DNA of 43,828 nucleotides from Parcubacteria group bacterium GW2011_GWD2_42_14 (GTDB lineage: Bacteria; Patescibacteriota; Minisyncoccia; Phycocordibacterales; UBA12088). This document shows, one piece after another, positions 34,296 through 42,371 of the stretch. A program made the translations under genes and the position numbers. Position 1 is the stretch's first letter; every line of letters begins with the position of its first letter. Location: the NCBI GenBank assembly GCA_000998045.1, contig LCCS01000027.1, positions 1 through 43,828 of the forward strand, read 5' to 3'. The notes under the pieces were generated by a model. It was not told the origin of the DNA and made no database searches. It saw only the letters and a list, made by a program, of their open reading frames with translations.

Positions 34296-34748
34296 ATGAT
34301 GGAAACATTTGCTGTAGATCCAGAAATTTTTGTTCAACTTTTTGTTGCACTGACTCTAGGAGCACTTCTTGGTTTTGAGAGACTGCTAGCAGGGAAGGAA
34401 GCGGGAATGCGCACGTTCGGTCTTGTTGCGGTCGGCTCCTGTCTTTTCATTATTATAGGTGAGATAGTGATGCAAGAGAATTACCAAATGTTTAACGTCG
34501 ACCCTCTTCGTATGGCGAGTTCCGTGGTTACTGGTATTGGTTTTATTGGAGCGGGTCTTATTATTTTTCAACACGAACTCAAAGGTCTTACGACCGCTGC
34601 AGCACTTTGGGTCGCTTCTGCTATAGGAGTGGCTGTCGGTTTTAAAATGTATATCGTTGCACTCTTTGCAGCATTTCTCACTTTATTTGTTTGTGTCGGC
34701 TTGTGGTTCTTTGAACGATATCTTGAGAAGAAAGTGAGTAATAAATAA
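34296..34748 (+). CDS. MgtC/SapB family membrane protein
   Basis: The 150-residue protein has four hydrophobic segments. The signature GALLGFERLLAGKEAGMRTFGLVAVGS is the MgtC/SapB core (G-x-E-R plus AG-x-R-T), followed by GIGFIGAGLIIF and LTTAAALWVASAIGVAVG, all diagnostic. It lacks the C-terminal ACT-like domain of MgtC proper, so it belongs to the short SapB-like type. The role in magnesium or membrane stress is known only for some members. ATG 34296 and 34299 are both possible. Confidence 0.92.
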   Translation: MMETFAVDPEIFVQLFVALTLGALLGFERLLAGKEAGMRTFGLVAVGSCLFIIIGEIVMQENYQMFNVDPLRMASSVVTGIGFIGAGLIIFQHELKGLTTAAALWVASAIGVAVGFKMYIVALFAAFLTLFVCVGLWFFERYLEKKVSNK

Positions 34749-34800
34749 AGCAAACTTTCGAGATACTTTCGAGGACTGTTATTAGCTAACCTTACCTACC

Positions 34801-35274
34801 ATGAATTATAGAATTAATACAAAAGTAGTCATATTGGTCGCACTTTTGGGTATAGTTGCTATAGGGTTGTTTATCTACACGCTTGTGTTTTCACCTACGG
34901 AGATACCTTCTCCTGTCACGGATCAAGTGCAGTCTGGACAAAATGAAGAACGAATAATGACCGCCCGTCACCAATATGTTGATGGCATACATACCATTGC
35001 TGGAGTGACTGAGGTCCCTACGCCTTGCCATAAACTTGTTGCTGAGACTTTTTTCACAGAAACAACTCCACCTGGTGTAGAGATACGTTTCAACACATTG
35101 CTGGAGGGTGAAGAATGCCCAAGCCAGCCTTTTGAGGTTCCCTTTAGAGTATCCTTTGAGGCAGACGAAAATGCTGCTCTAAGCGCCACATGGAATGGAG
35201 GACCGGTACGATTAAATCTTATCCCTCTCCGACCCGGAGAAGTACTAGAAGACGAATTATTTATTAAAGGGTAA
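34801..35274 (+). CDS. Membrane-anchored conserved CPR protein, unknown function
   Basis: The 157-residue protein has one N-terminal helix (residues about 9-29, VVILVALLGIVAIGLFIYT), a Pro/Ser linker, and an exported domain with HQYVDGIHTIAGVTEVPTPC, then a second Cys (GEECPSQPFEV), and FRVSFEADENAALSATWNG. The pattern of strands and two Cys, probably a disulfide, matches a small beta-sandwich family I recall from Parcubacteria. No function is known to me. It lies between mgtC and the SurA-like gene, all in the same direction. Confidence 0.7.
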   Translation: MNYRINTKVVILVALLGIVAIGLFIYTLVFSPTEIPSPVTDQVQSGQNEERIMTARHQYVDGIHTIAGVTEVPTPCHKLVAETFFTETTPPGVEIRFNTLLEGEECPSQPFEVPFRVSFEADENAALSATWNGGPVRLNLIPLRPGEVLEDELFIKG

Positions 35275-35347
35275 TTAATAAGGTATTTGGAGAGAGTGGG
35301 GTACCATGTTATCCTTTTCTCATATTGGAAACATAGTATCAAAACGT

Positions 35348-36106
35348 ATGAGTGAAAATAATCAAACAACGAGTGAACAGTCTGCGCCTGTAGCAAGACC
35401 AAAACAAAAAAATGGTCTTTTGAAATGGGTTGTGATTGGTGTTCTAGCCCTTGCTCTTATAGCAGTAGTTGCAGTTAAGAAATTCGATTTGCTCGGTGGT
35501 AGTGGGGCAGTAGATGACACAGGAGCAAGTGCACTTGATGCAAATGCTATAGTGGCAAAATCTGACAAAATTACGGTTACACGAGGAGAGCTTGACGAAA
35601 AAATAGATCAGGTCAGACGATCACTCCCACCAGACTCTATAGACCCTACACAAGATGCAGCTTTTGAGCTGCAACTCCTCGATGATCTTATAAGTCTCAA
35701 ACTTCTTACTGTAGAAGCAGAATCAAAAAATTACACAGTAAGCGATGATGAGCTTAATGCAGAAATAACATTACTCGTAGAACAGTTTGGAGGACAAGAA
35801 GCCCTCAATCAACAGTTGGAAGCACTGGGCATAAGCGACGAAGAGCTACGTACAAATATGCGTAATGAGCTACTTATACGTCAATTACTCGAAGCTGAAA
35901 CAACTATAGATGAGGTTGAGGTGACAGATGCAGAAATCGCAGAAGCCTATAAAGCAACAGTAGGTGAAGCAGAGGACGCTCCACCACTTGAACAAGTGAC
36001 TGAACTTATTCGTTCTGAAATCGTAAACCAAAAGAGTGCAGGAATCGTACAAGCGTATGTCGATGGACTTCGCGAAAAAGCTAACGTTGAAGTGACTCTT
36101 GAATAA
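35348..36106 (+). CDS. SurA N-terminal-like membrane-anchored chaperone
   Basis: The 252-residue protein has a polar N-terminus, one membrane helix (about 25-43, WVVIGVLALALIAVVAV), then a helical domain of the SurA/PrsA type: ITVTRGELDEKIDQVRR, FELQLLDDLISLKLLTVEAE, YTVSDDELNAEITLLVEQFG and LGISDEELRTNMRNELLIRQLL. No parvulin isomerase domain is present, so it is chaperone-like rather than a prolyl isomerase. The ATG at 35348 fits the membrane topology; 14 further in-frame residues upstream do not. It is 11 nt before the M16 peptidase genes. Confidence 0.8.
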   Translation: MSENNQTTSEQSAPVARPKQKNGLLKWVVIGVLALALIAVVAVKKFDLLGGSGAVDDTGASALDANAIVAKSDKITVTRGELDEKIDQVRRSLPPDSIDPTQDAAFELQLLDDLISLKLLTVEAESKNYTVSDDELNAEITLLVEQFGGQEALNQQLEALGISDEELRTNMRNELLIRQLLEAETTIDEVEVTDAEIAEAYKATVGEAEDAPPLEQVTELIRSEIVNQKSAGIVQAYVDGLREKANVEVTLE

Positions 36107-36117
36107 TTTACCCCTCT

Positions 36118-37449
36118 ATGTCTAAAAAAGCACAAGCTTCAAAAAAAAGCTTGAGGCATGCCTCGTTCAACTATGTTGGGACATACTATGGGATTCAAGA
36201 ATTTGAACTCAAAAAAAATGGTTTGCGTGTACTGTATCAACACATCAATACTGCTCCCGTAGTCGGAATCATGGTTACTTACTTGGTAGGGAGTCGGCAT
36301 GAGGTCTCTGGTACCACAGGGTCTACACATATTCTTGAGCACCTCATGTTTAAGGGTTCCAAGAATTTTCCACCAAAAAATGGTGAGAGTACACTTGAAT
36401 TGTTGACCAAAAAAGGAGCACTTGTGAACGCGAGTACATTTCTGGATCGTACCAATTACTATGAGGTACTTCCTGAAAAGTATTTTGAATTTGCACTATC
36501 GCTTGAAGCTGACAGAATGCGCAATGCATGTATCACTAAGAAGGATCTCAAAGAAGAGTTGCCTGCGGTACGGAGTGAGTATGCGATGCATTTAGGTAAT
36601 GACCCAGTGGAATTTCTAGAGGAGAAAATGTGGTCCATTGCTTTCCTTGCTCACCCCTACCACCATTCTACTATCGGGTATCTTTCAGACATTGAGCATG
36701 CGTCGGTGGACGCACTGAAGAATTTTTACGATACCTACTATTATCCCAACAATGCTGTCGTCACGGTCATTGGGAGTGTGGAACAGGATAAAGCACTGTC
36801 ACTTATTGCTAAGTATTTTGGTGTTCACAAAAAATCACCAAAGAGCATACCACAGCCACACACAACAGAGCCGGAGCAACATGGGAGACGATTTGTGGAG
36901 ATTAACCGTGAGGGGACAAAAGATGTTGTTGCTATAGCATTCAAGGTGCCGGAAGCATTGCATAGCGATACACCGTCAGTGATGGCACTTACCGCCATAT
37001 TGGCAGAAGGAAAAAATTCAAGGCTTTACGGAGCTCTTGTTGATACAGGAATGGCATCTGAAGTGTGGTCAAGCTACATGCCTTTTTTTGACCCTTCATT
37101 ACTCATGCTGTACGCAACTCCGTCAGAAGGGGTGGCTCATGAAAAAATTGAAAAAGCACTTCTTGATGAGTGTGCCAAAATTATAGAAAAGGGTGTCACT
37201 GATAAAGAGCTTGCTCATGTGGTCACGGGGGTCACTACAGAGATTGCTTTCTCACGGGATGGACACTATGCGATGCTTTCTTCGCTAAATGAGTCCATCG
37301 CGGCAGGGGACTGGAAATTCTTTTTTGATTTGCCACGTACTATTAAGGAGGTGACGACCAAAGGGATACAAGTTGTTGCACAAAAGTATCTTGTAGAAAG
37401 GGGTATGACTGTTGGATATTATCGCACTAACAAAAAGACTCATGAGTAA
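36118..37449 (+). CDS. M16 family zinc metallopeptidase, catalytic subunit
   Basis: The 443-residue protein carries the inverted zinc motif HILEH (His71, Glu74, His75) in STHILEHLMFKG, with the third ligand Glu154 in AVRSEYAMHLG about 80 residues later. The second half (REGTKDVVAIAFKVPE) is the inactive pseudo-repeat of the M16 clam-shell. There is no signal peptide, so it works in the cytosol unless exported otherwise. Its stop overlaps the start of the next, non-catalytic M16 protein by 8 nt, so a heterodimer is likely, as in the M16B peptidases. Confidence 0.92.
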   Translation: MSKKAQASKKSLRHASFNYVGTYYGIQEFELKKNGLRVLYQHINTAPVVGIMVTYLVGSRHEVSGTTGSTHILEHLMFKGSKNFPPKNGESTLELLTKKGALVNASTFLDRTNYYEVLPEKYFEFALSLEADRMRNACITKKDLKEELPAVRSEYAMHLGNDPVEFLEEKMWSIAFLAHPYHHSTIGYLSDIEHASVDALKNFYDTYYYPNNAVVTVIGSVEQDKALSLIAKYFGVHKKSPKSIPQPHTTEPEQHGRRFVEINREGTKDVVAIAFKVPEALHSDTPSVMALTAILAEGKNSRLYGALVDTGMASEVWSSYMPFFDPSLLMLYATPSEGVAHEKIEKALLDECAKIIEKGVTDKELAHVVTGVTTEIAFSRDGHYAMLSSLNESIAAGDWKFFFDLPRTIKEVTTKGIQVVAQKYLVERGMTVGYYRTNKKTHE

Positions 37450-38737
37450 ACCACTTGCACACCTTGTAGACTACGCTCGGTCGCTGAATGGGACTGATGT
37501 GTATGTGTTACAAACGCCTACGAAGGATGTCGTTACTTGCATGATGGCTTTTCAAGGAGCGGGGATACATGCGAGTTATTCTACACAGAGTGTCGTCTCC
37601 GTGCTTGCCGATCTTTTCCCTTCAGGAACAACGTTGCGTAAAAAGAAAGAAGTACTCGATGTGTTTGAATCGCTCGGTGCAAAAGTAAACATTTCACACA
37701 GCGAATCACACCTGTTGGTGACACTTGCTTCACAACAGGAATATTTTCTTGAAGCATTTGAGCTCTTGCTTGAGGTGTTGGCTAATTGTGTGATAACACA
37801 GGAAGAGTTCAAGGCATCATGGTCTCGAGTGAAGACTATGTACCATCATGCACAGGAGGACACACGCACACAAGCAATGCTTGCGCTTCGACAAGCAATG
37901 TACCTCAAGGGACACCCGCACTGGGTACCTTCTACGAAAAAAAGTTTGCAAGAAATCGAAGCCTTGACTAACAATGAGGTTCATACTTTTCATACAAATA
38001 CGTTTACCTCGATTGGTTCACTGGTGTGTATTGTTGGGGACGTGCAACCGAAAAAAATTATGCAGTCTCTGCAAGCTCTTGTTGAAACGCTTCCAGCACG
38101 TTCTCCTTTTGCAGTTCAAAAATTGCATGTTGAACGTATCAATATGACGGCGCCCAAGGAAGACATAGTGACGATTAAGAACAAGCTTAATGTGGATACC
38201 TTTGTGGGTATTCCGCTCAGTATCACAAAAGATGATACCGACTTTCGAGCATTGCAAGTCGCAGTAAGTATCCTGGGCGCATCCTCAAGCTCACGACTCT
38301 TTACCACGTTGCGTACCAAGAAAAATCTTACGTATGGGTCATATGCAACACTAGAAAGTTTTGGTGCAGGGTATCCGGGGTATCTCTCAGCGCTAGCAAT
38401 ATTTCCTAACGATGTGTATGAGAGGGGTAGGCCTGTACTTGAGGAAACTATTCAAACCTTTATTGAGAGGGGAGTGCGACCAAAAGAACTTGAAGAACAC
38501 AAGGAAGAGCTTGTGGGGAAATTTAACATAAGCCTCTCTACTACGGTAGGAATGTGCAGTGTACTCTTCGGCGTCTTGCTCAATGGGAAACCCGTTTCAT
38601 ATATCGATGAGTATGTCGACAATATTGTTGCGCTGACCTCTCTAGGTCTAAACAAGGTTATAAAAAAACACATAGATTTTTCTTTAGCAAAAACAACTGC
38701 AGCAGGGGCTATAACCAAAGAGGGTGTACCTATCTAA
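37442..38737 (+). CDS. M16 family protein, non-catalytic partner
   Basis: The 431-residue protein has the M16 fold outline (MMAFQGAGIHASYSTQSVVS, later TTLRTKKNLTYGSYATLESF, the conserved R...Y motif of the second domain) but no HxxEH: the position reads STQSVVSVLADLFPSGT. It should therefore bind substrate and complete the chamber formed with the preceding catalytic subunit. ATG 37442 overlaps the upstream stop by 8 nt, ensuring coupled translation in equal amounts. The in-frame TTG at 37412 is rejected as start. Confidence 0.88.
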   Translation: MSKPLAHLVDYARSLNGTDVYVLQTPTKDVVTCMMAFQGAGIHASYSTQSVVSVLADLFPSGTTLRKKKEVLDVFESLGAKVNISHSESHLLVTLASQQEYFLEAFELLLEVLANCVITQEEFKASWSRVKTMYHHAQEDTRTQAMLALRQAMYLKGHPHWVPSTKKSLQEIEALTNNEVHTFHTNTFTSIGSLVCIVGDVQPKKIMQSLQALVETLPARSPFAVQKLHVERINMTAPKEDIVTIKNKLNVDTFVGIPLSITKDDTDFRALQVAVSILGASSSSRLFTTLRTKKNLTYGSYATLESFGAGYPGYLSALAIFPNDVYERGRPVLEETIQTFIERGVRPKELEEHKEELVGKFNISLSTTVGMCSVLFGVLLNGKPVSYIDEYVDNIVALTSLGLNKVIKKHIDFSLAKTTAAGAITKEGVPI

Positions 38738-38791
38738 ATTCATAAACTCCTATTTGATTTAGTACCACTCGTGTATTACTATGGAAAAACT

Positions 38792-40666
38792 ATGGATTTA
38801 AATACTATTAGAGAAAAATATATAGCGCATTTTAAGGCTCAGTCACATGCGGTCATACCTTCTGCATCGCTGGTACCGGAAAATGATCCTACGACGCTAT
38901 TTACTGGCAGTGGTATGCAACCTTTGGTACCGTACCTGCTTGGTGAAGTGCACCCTAAGGGAACGAGGCTTGTAGACAGTCAGAAGTGTTTTCGTTCTGG
39001 AGACATAGAGGAAGTTGGTGACAATCGTCATACGACTTTTTTTGAAATGCTTGGAAATTGGTCTCTAGGAGACTACTGGAAAAAGGAGCAACTTGCTTGG
39101 ATATACTCGTTTCTTACTGACGAACTAGAACTTGATCCACAACGTCTTTTTGTCACTGTATTTGCAGGTGATGAATCGCTAGGTATCGGCAAGGATGTAG
39201 ATTCGGTAGAAATATGGAAATCATTGTTTGCTGAGAAAAACGTTTCGTCAGAAACTGCGCTTATGGGTTCAGAAGAGGAAGGGTCTAAGCGTGGTATGAA
39301 AGATGGTGAGAGAATCTTTTTCTACAATGCAGAAAAAAATTGGTGGAGTCGCTCTGGTGTCCCAGGGAATATGCCTCCGGGAGAACCAGGAGGTCCAGAT
39401 TCAGAAATCTTTTACCAGTTTGATGTAGAGCATAATCAAGCATTCGGGGAGCACTGTCACCCGAACTGTGACTGTGGGCGATATCTTGAGATTGGGAACA
39501 GTGTGTTTATGCAGTATCTCAAGAACGAGGATGGAACATTTAAAACACTTCCCAAACAGAACGTGGACTTCGGGGGAGGACTTGAACGCATCCTCATGGC
39601 AGTAACAAACACGCCTGATATTGTTGCAGTGAGCCACGCTCCCATTATTGCGTATCTGGAACAACATTCGGACAAGAAGTATGGAGATGATGAGCAAACC
39701 ACAAAAGCGTTTCGTATCATTGCCGACCATATGAAAGCCGCGGTCTTTCTTATCGCAGAAGGAATATATCCTTCAAATACAGACCAAGGATACTTTGTAC
39801 GAAGGCTTATCCGTAGAGCAGTACGGTATGCAGATATGCTTGGAATCCAAGGTGGGGGGTGTGCTTCAGTGGTGAAGCCTATAGCGGATATGTACGGTAC
39901 GGTGTATCCAGATATTCCTGCAAAAAGAGTTGAGATTGAAAATGCGGTGGCGCATGAGGATGAAAAATTTCGTACAACCCTTGCTCGAGGTTTACGCGAG
40001 TTTGAAAAAATTACCGGCACGACAGTTACGGGGAAAGAAGCTTTTCTACTTTTCTCAACATACGGTTTCCCTTATGAAATGACCGAGGAACTCGCTACAG
40101 AACGGGGGATGACTGTTGATGTGCAAGAGTTCAAAGAAGAGATGAAAGCGCATCAAGATTTGTCACGAGCAGGATCAGAACAAAAATTTAAGAGCGGACT
40201 AGCTGACACGGGAGAAAAAACAACCATGCTCCATACTTGTACACACCTACTCTTGGCAGGATTGCGAAAATACTTAGGGGAAGGGGTGCACCAGGCTGGG
40301 TCAAACATTACCCCTCTAAGATTGCGTTTTGATTTTACCTATCCAGAAAAGGTACCTCAAGACGTTCTCGATAAGGTAGAGGCATACGTTAATGAAGTAC
40401 TCACTGCTCACTGTGCTGTAGAGACAGTAATCTTAGAAAAAGATGAAGCAAAAGAGAAGGGGGTAGAGGGAAGTTTTTGGGAAAAGTATCCTGACGAGGT
40501 AACCGTCTACTCAGTAGTGTCTGATGATGGAACGGTGTACTCCCGAGAACTTTGTGGTGGTCCGCATGTAAAAAACACAGGAGAAATAGTTGGAGTATTC
40601 AAAATTGTAAAAGAGAGTTCTTCGAGCGCAGGTGTGAGAAGGATTAAGGCTGTTTTAGAGCCTTGA
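38792..40666 (+). CDS. alaS: Alanyl-tRNA synthetase, compact form without C-Ala domain
   Basis: The 624-residue protein charges tRNA-Ala. It has the class II catalytic core (FTGSGMQPLVPYL, motif 2 region RHTTFFEMLGNWS, DFGGGLERILM), the tRNA-recognition region, and the editing domain with HTCTHLLLAGLRK (near 480) and CGGPHVKNTGEI (near 587), covering the HxxxH and CxxxH zinc sites. It ends at once after the editing domain, where other bacteria have about 250 more residues (coiled coil and C-Ala). ATG 38792 is chosen because MDLNTIREKYIAHF is the family start. Confidence 0.95.
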   Translation: MDLNTIREKYIAHFKAQSHAVIPSASLVPENDPTTLFTGSGMQPLVPYLLGEVHPKGTRLVDSQKCFRSGDIEEVGDNRHTTFFEMLGNWSLGDYWKKEQLAWIYSFLTDELELDPQRLFVTVFAGDESLGIGKDVDSVEIWKSLFAEKNVSSETALMGSEEEGSKRGMKDGERIFFYNAEKNWWSRSGVPGNMPPGEPGGPDSEIFYQFDVEHNQAFGEHCHPNCDCGRYLEIGNSVFMQYLKNEDGTFKTLPKQNVDFGGGLERILMAVTNTPDIVAVSHAPIIAYLEQHSDKKYGDDEQTTKAFRIIADHMKAAVFLIAEGIYPSNTDQGYFVRRLIRRAVRYADMLGIQGGGCASVVKPIADMYGTVYPDIPAKRVEIENAVAHEDEKFRTTLARGLREFEKITGTTVTGKEAFLLFSTYGFPYEMTEELATERGMTVDVQEFKEEMKAHQDLSRAGSEQKFKSGLADTGEKTTMLHTCTHLLLAGLRKYLGEGVHQAGSNITPLRLRFDFTYPEKVPQDVLDKVEAYVNEVLTAHCAVETVILEKDEAKEKGVEGSFWEKYPDEVTVYSVVSDDGTVYSRELCGGPHVKNTGEIVGVFKIVKESSSSAGVRRIKAVLEP

Positions 40667-40706
40667 GTAATAAGCCGAGAGCCTTGAGCTTGCCCTGAAG
40701 CGAAAA

Positions 40707-40734
40707 TAAATTCTAGTATTAATACTAGAATTTA
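40707..40734. repeat. Perfect 28-bp palindrome, CTAG family
   Basis: TAAATTCTAGTATT is followed by its exact complement. The arm order is swapped relative to the palindromes at 560 and 10489 (outer TTCTAG, inner TATTAATA). The flank 40664-40693 carries the CTC-word sequence of 27064-27181, inverted. Confidence 0.85.
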
Positions 40735-40801
40735 AATGTACCAGTGCCCAAAGAACTTCACTTTCCCTTCAAGTTTTATAGTTTAAATATTTAAATACTT
40801 G

Positions 40802-40810
40802 TGATAGCAT
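40802..40810 (+). promoter_or_regulatory. Extended -10-like element, probably leaderless
   Basis: TGATAGCAT (TG-N-TAGCAT) ends 6 nt before ATG 40817. The hexamer is weaker than the others. Confidence 0.4.
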
Positions 40811-40816
40811 AAGAAT

Positions 40817-41536
40817 ATGCAAAAACAACACCTTGTAGTCATCATACTTTTCGTTTTCACCTTGCTACTTGGTGTAGTGTCGTTCTTGCTCCCGAAAGAG
40901 GTGGTGTCACCAACACCTGAGCATATTCAGCCGACAACTCCAACAACGACAGATATCTACACTATGGAACCTATCGTTCCTGAGGCAAAGGTGAGTACGG
41001 AGGGATGGAAGACTTGTCGAAATGAGGAGTATGGGTGGGAAGTGAAATATCCTGAGGGGTGGTATGTTTGGGGGACTGACGGTGAGAAAAATCCTTATTC
41101 AAGATCAATATATTCAGATTCGCCATCTGGCAATTGTGTAGGGGTAGGGGTAGGTATGACCAACAATATTGAATTTGGTGACCGTGAACAAAAGAGCATT
41201 AGTGTTATAACCCGTGAACAATTTCTATACCATCATCCTGAAGTGGAGGCATCAAAGCGACCGTCAGTGTTTATGTTAGAGGAACTCTTGGCTGATTTTA
41301 AAACAACGGGTACGCCCGTTGGTGCATCTATTGTCGACGACATGCCCGCAATATATACCATACGGAAATCAAACAGTCTTACTGGTGGGTACATTACAGA
41401 GTTATTCCTAGACCATCCGTCCCGAGGGGCAATACAAATATCTTTAACAAACATAGACGTAGCAACTCGAGACACAATTCTATCAACAATTGTATTCTCT
41501 ACCTCAACAGGAGAACTTGATTGGAGTAAGTTATGA
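40817..41536 (+). CDS. Membrane-anchored PsbP-like protein
   Basis: The 239-residue protein has one N-terminal helix (about 6-25, LVVIILFVFTLLLGVVSFLL), a Pro/Thr linker (residues 30-50), and a domain starting CRNEEYGWEVKYPEGWYVWG, the opening strand pattern of PsbP-like folds found in many bacterial surface proteins. The rest is beta-rich, ending TNIDVATRDTILSTIVFS, as in that family. No ligand can be named. It stands alone with a probable leaderless start and a strong terminator. Confidence 0.72.
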   Translation: MQKQHLVVIILFVFTLLLGVVSFLLPKEVVSPTPEHIQPTTPTTTDIYTMEPIVPEAKVSTEGWKTCRNEEYGWEVKYPEGWYVWGTDGEKNPYSRSIYSDSPSGNCVGVGVGMTNNIEFGDREQKSISVITREQFLYHHPEVEASKRPSVFMLEELLADFKTTGTPVGASIVDDMPAIYTIRKSNSLTGGYITELFLDHPSRGAIQISLTNIDVATRDTILSTIVFSTSTGELDWSKL

Positions 41537-41537
41537 G

Positions 41538-41570
41538 AAAAACCTCGTCACACACTGTGACGAGGTTTTT
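41538..41570. terminator. Bidirectional terminator
   Basis: A 15-bp perfect stem (AAAAACCTCGTCACA and its complement) around loop CAC has T-runs on both strands. It lies between the convergent PsbP-like and M23 genes. Confidence 0.92.
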
Positions 41571-41582
41571 ACTAAAGAACAA

Positions 41583-42371
41583 TTACTTCCAAAGTGGTAC
41601 GCTTACTGCATATGGACGAAGCGGATCTGAGTTTTGTGTATCAGTCCATCCATATGGATCAACTAACTCACCCCAGAATCTCAGGTGGTAGTGAAGATGA
41701 TCTTCTCCAACAGAGCCAATTTCTTGACCTGCACGTATCGGTGTTCCATCCGCCACATTCCGTGTAGACAAATGCAGATAGTAGCTTTCGTAGCCATTCC
41801 CATGATCAATACGGATAGGATATTCGTCTTCTGGTAAACCAGGGTACGTGTAATGGTATGCAGTACCATCTGCAGAGGCGTGCACTTTTGTCCCATTTGT
41901 TTCTGGATAATCGAATCCTGCATGACCATCGTAAAAAAGGAATACACCACTTTCATTGCTTTCCGCACTTTGATCATACTGACCCCCAATAGAGAATGCT
42001 CCTCCACCTACTTTTGGTAGGCCATACAACGTTGAACTGCACGAAGTATATGACCACAGTGAATAATCAGTTCCAGGGGTGTTGTTTTCACCTTTTACCC
42101 CTTGTTCTCCCGTGTATGCAGTCACGGTGTTGTTCGGACATTCCTTATTCCGAGAGACACTATCCGCATGACGAAAGTGATCAAAAACACCATTGATTTT
42201 AGTCGTATACGCTCTCGTACCTTTGAGAGGAAACTCCAACCCATCCACAAGGTATATCTCATCAAGGTAAATGGTAGTAAGGTTGCCGACTTCAAAGATA
42301 AGTTCCTTGATGTAGACATTTTCAGCATTCAGCGCTGATGAGTCTAATGGAATTACCACGGTATATGCCAA
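41583..42371 (-). CDS. M23 (LytM) peptidase domain, C-terminal part of the frameshifted secreted protein
   Basis: This 262-codon frame continues the protein starting at 43750. The first about 40 residues (YTVVIPLDSSALNAENVYIK to IYLVDG) are the end of a carbohydrate-binding-like module. A linker follows with Cys residues (NKECPNN, YTSCSS), then the M23 domain: GHAGFDYPETNG gives the HxxxD zinc ligands and DHLHYHLRFWG the HxH motif, with YYLHLS between. All zinc ligands are present, so it should cleave peptidoglycan cross-links. The apparent start is a TTG without ribosome site, so it is unlikely to be made separately. Confidence 0.85.
   Translation of the reverse strand: MAYTVVIPLDSSALNAENVYIKELIFEVGNLTTIYLDEIYLVDGLEFPLKGTRAYTTKINGVFDHFRHADSVSRNKECPNNTVTAYTGEQGVKGENNTPGTDYSLWSYTSCSSTLYGLPKVGGGAFSIGGQYDQSAESNESGVFLFYDGHAGFDYPETNGTKVHASADGTAYHYTYPGLPEDEYPIRIDHGNGYESYYLHLSTRNVADGTPIRAGQEIGSVGEDHLHYHLRFWGELVDPYGWTDTQNSDPLRPYAVSVPLWK

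Noticed and set aside
41583-42371. Separate M23 gene
   Set aside because: Its start is a TTG without ribosome site inside the end of a CBM-like module whose first part is in the upstream frame.
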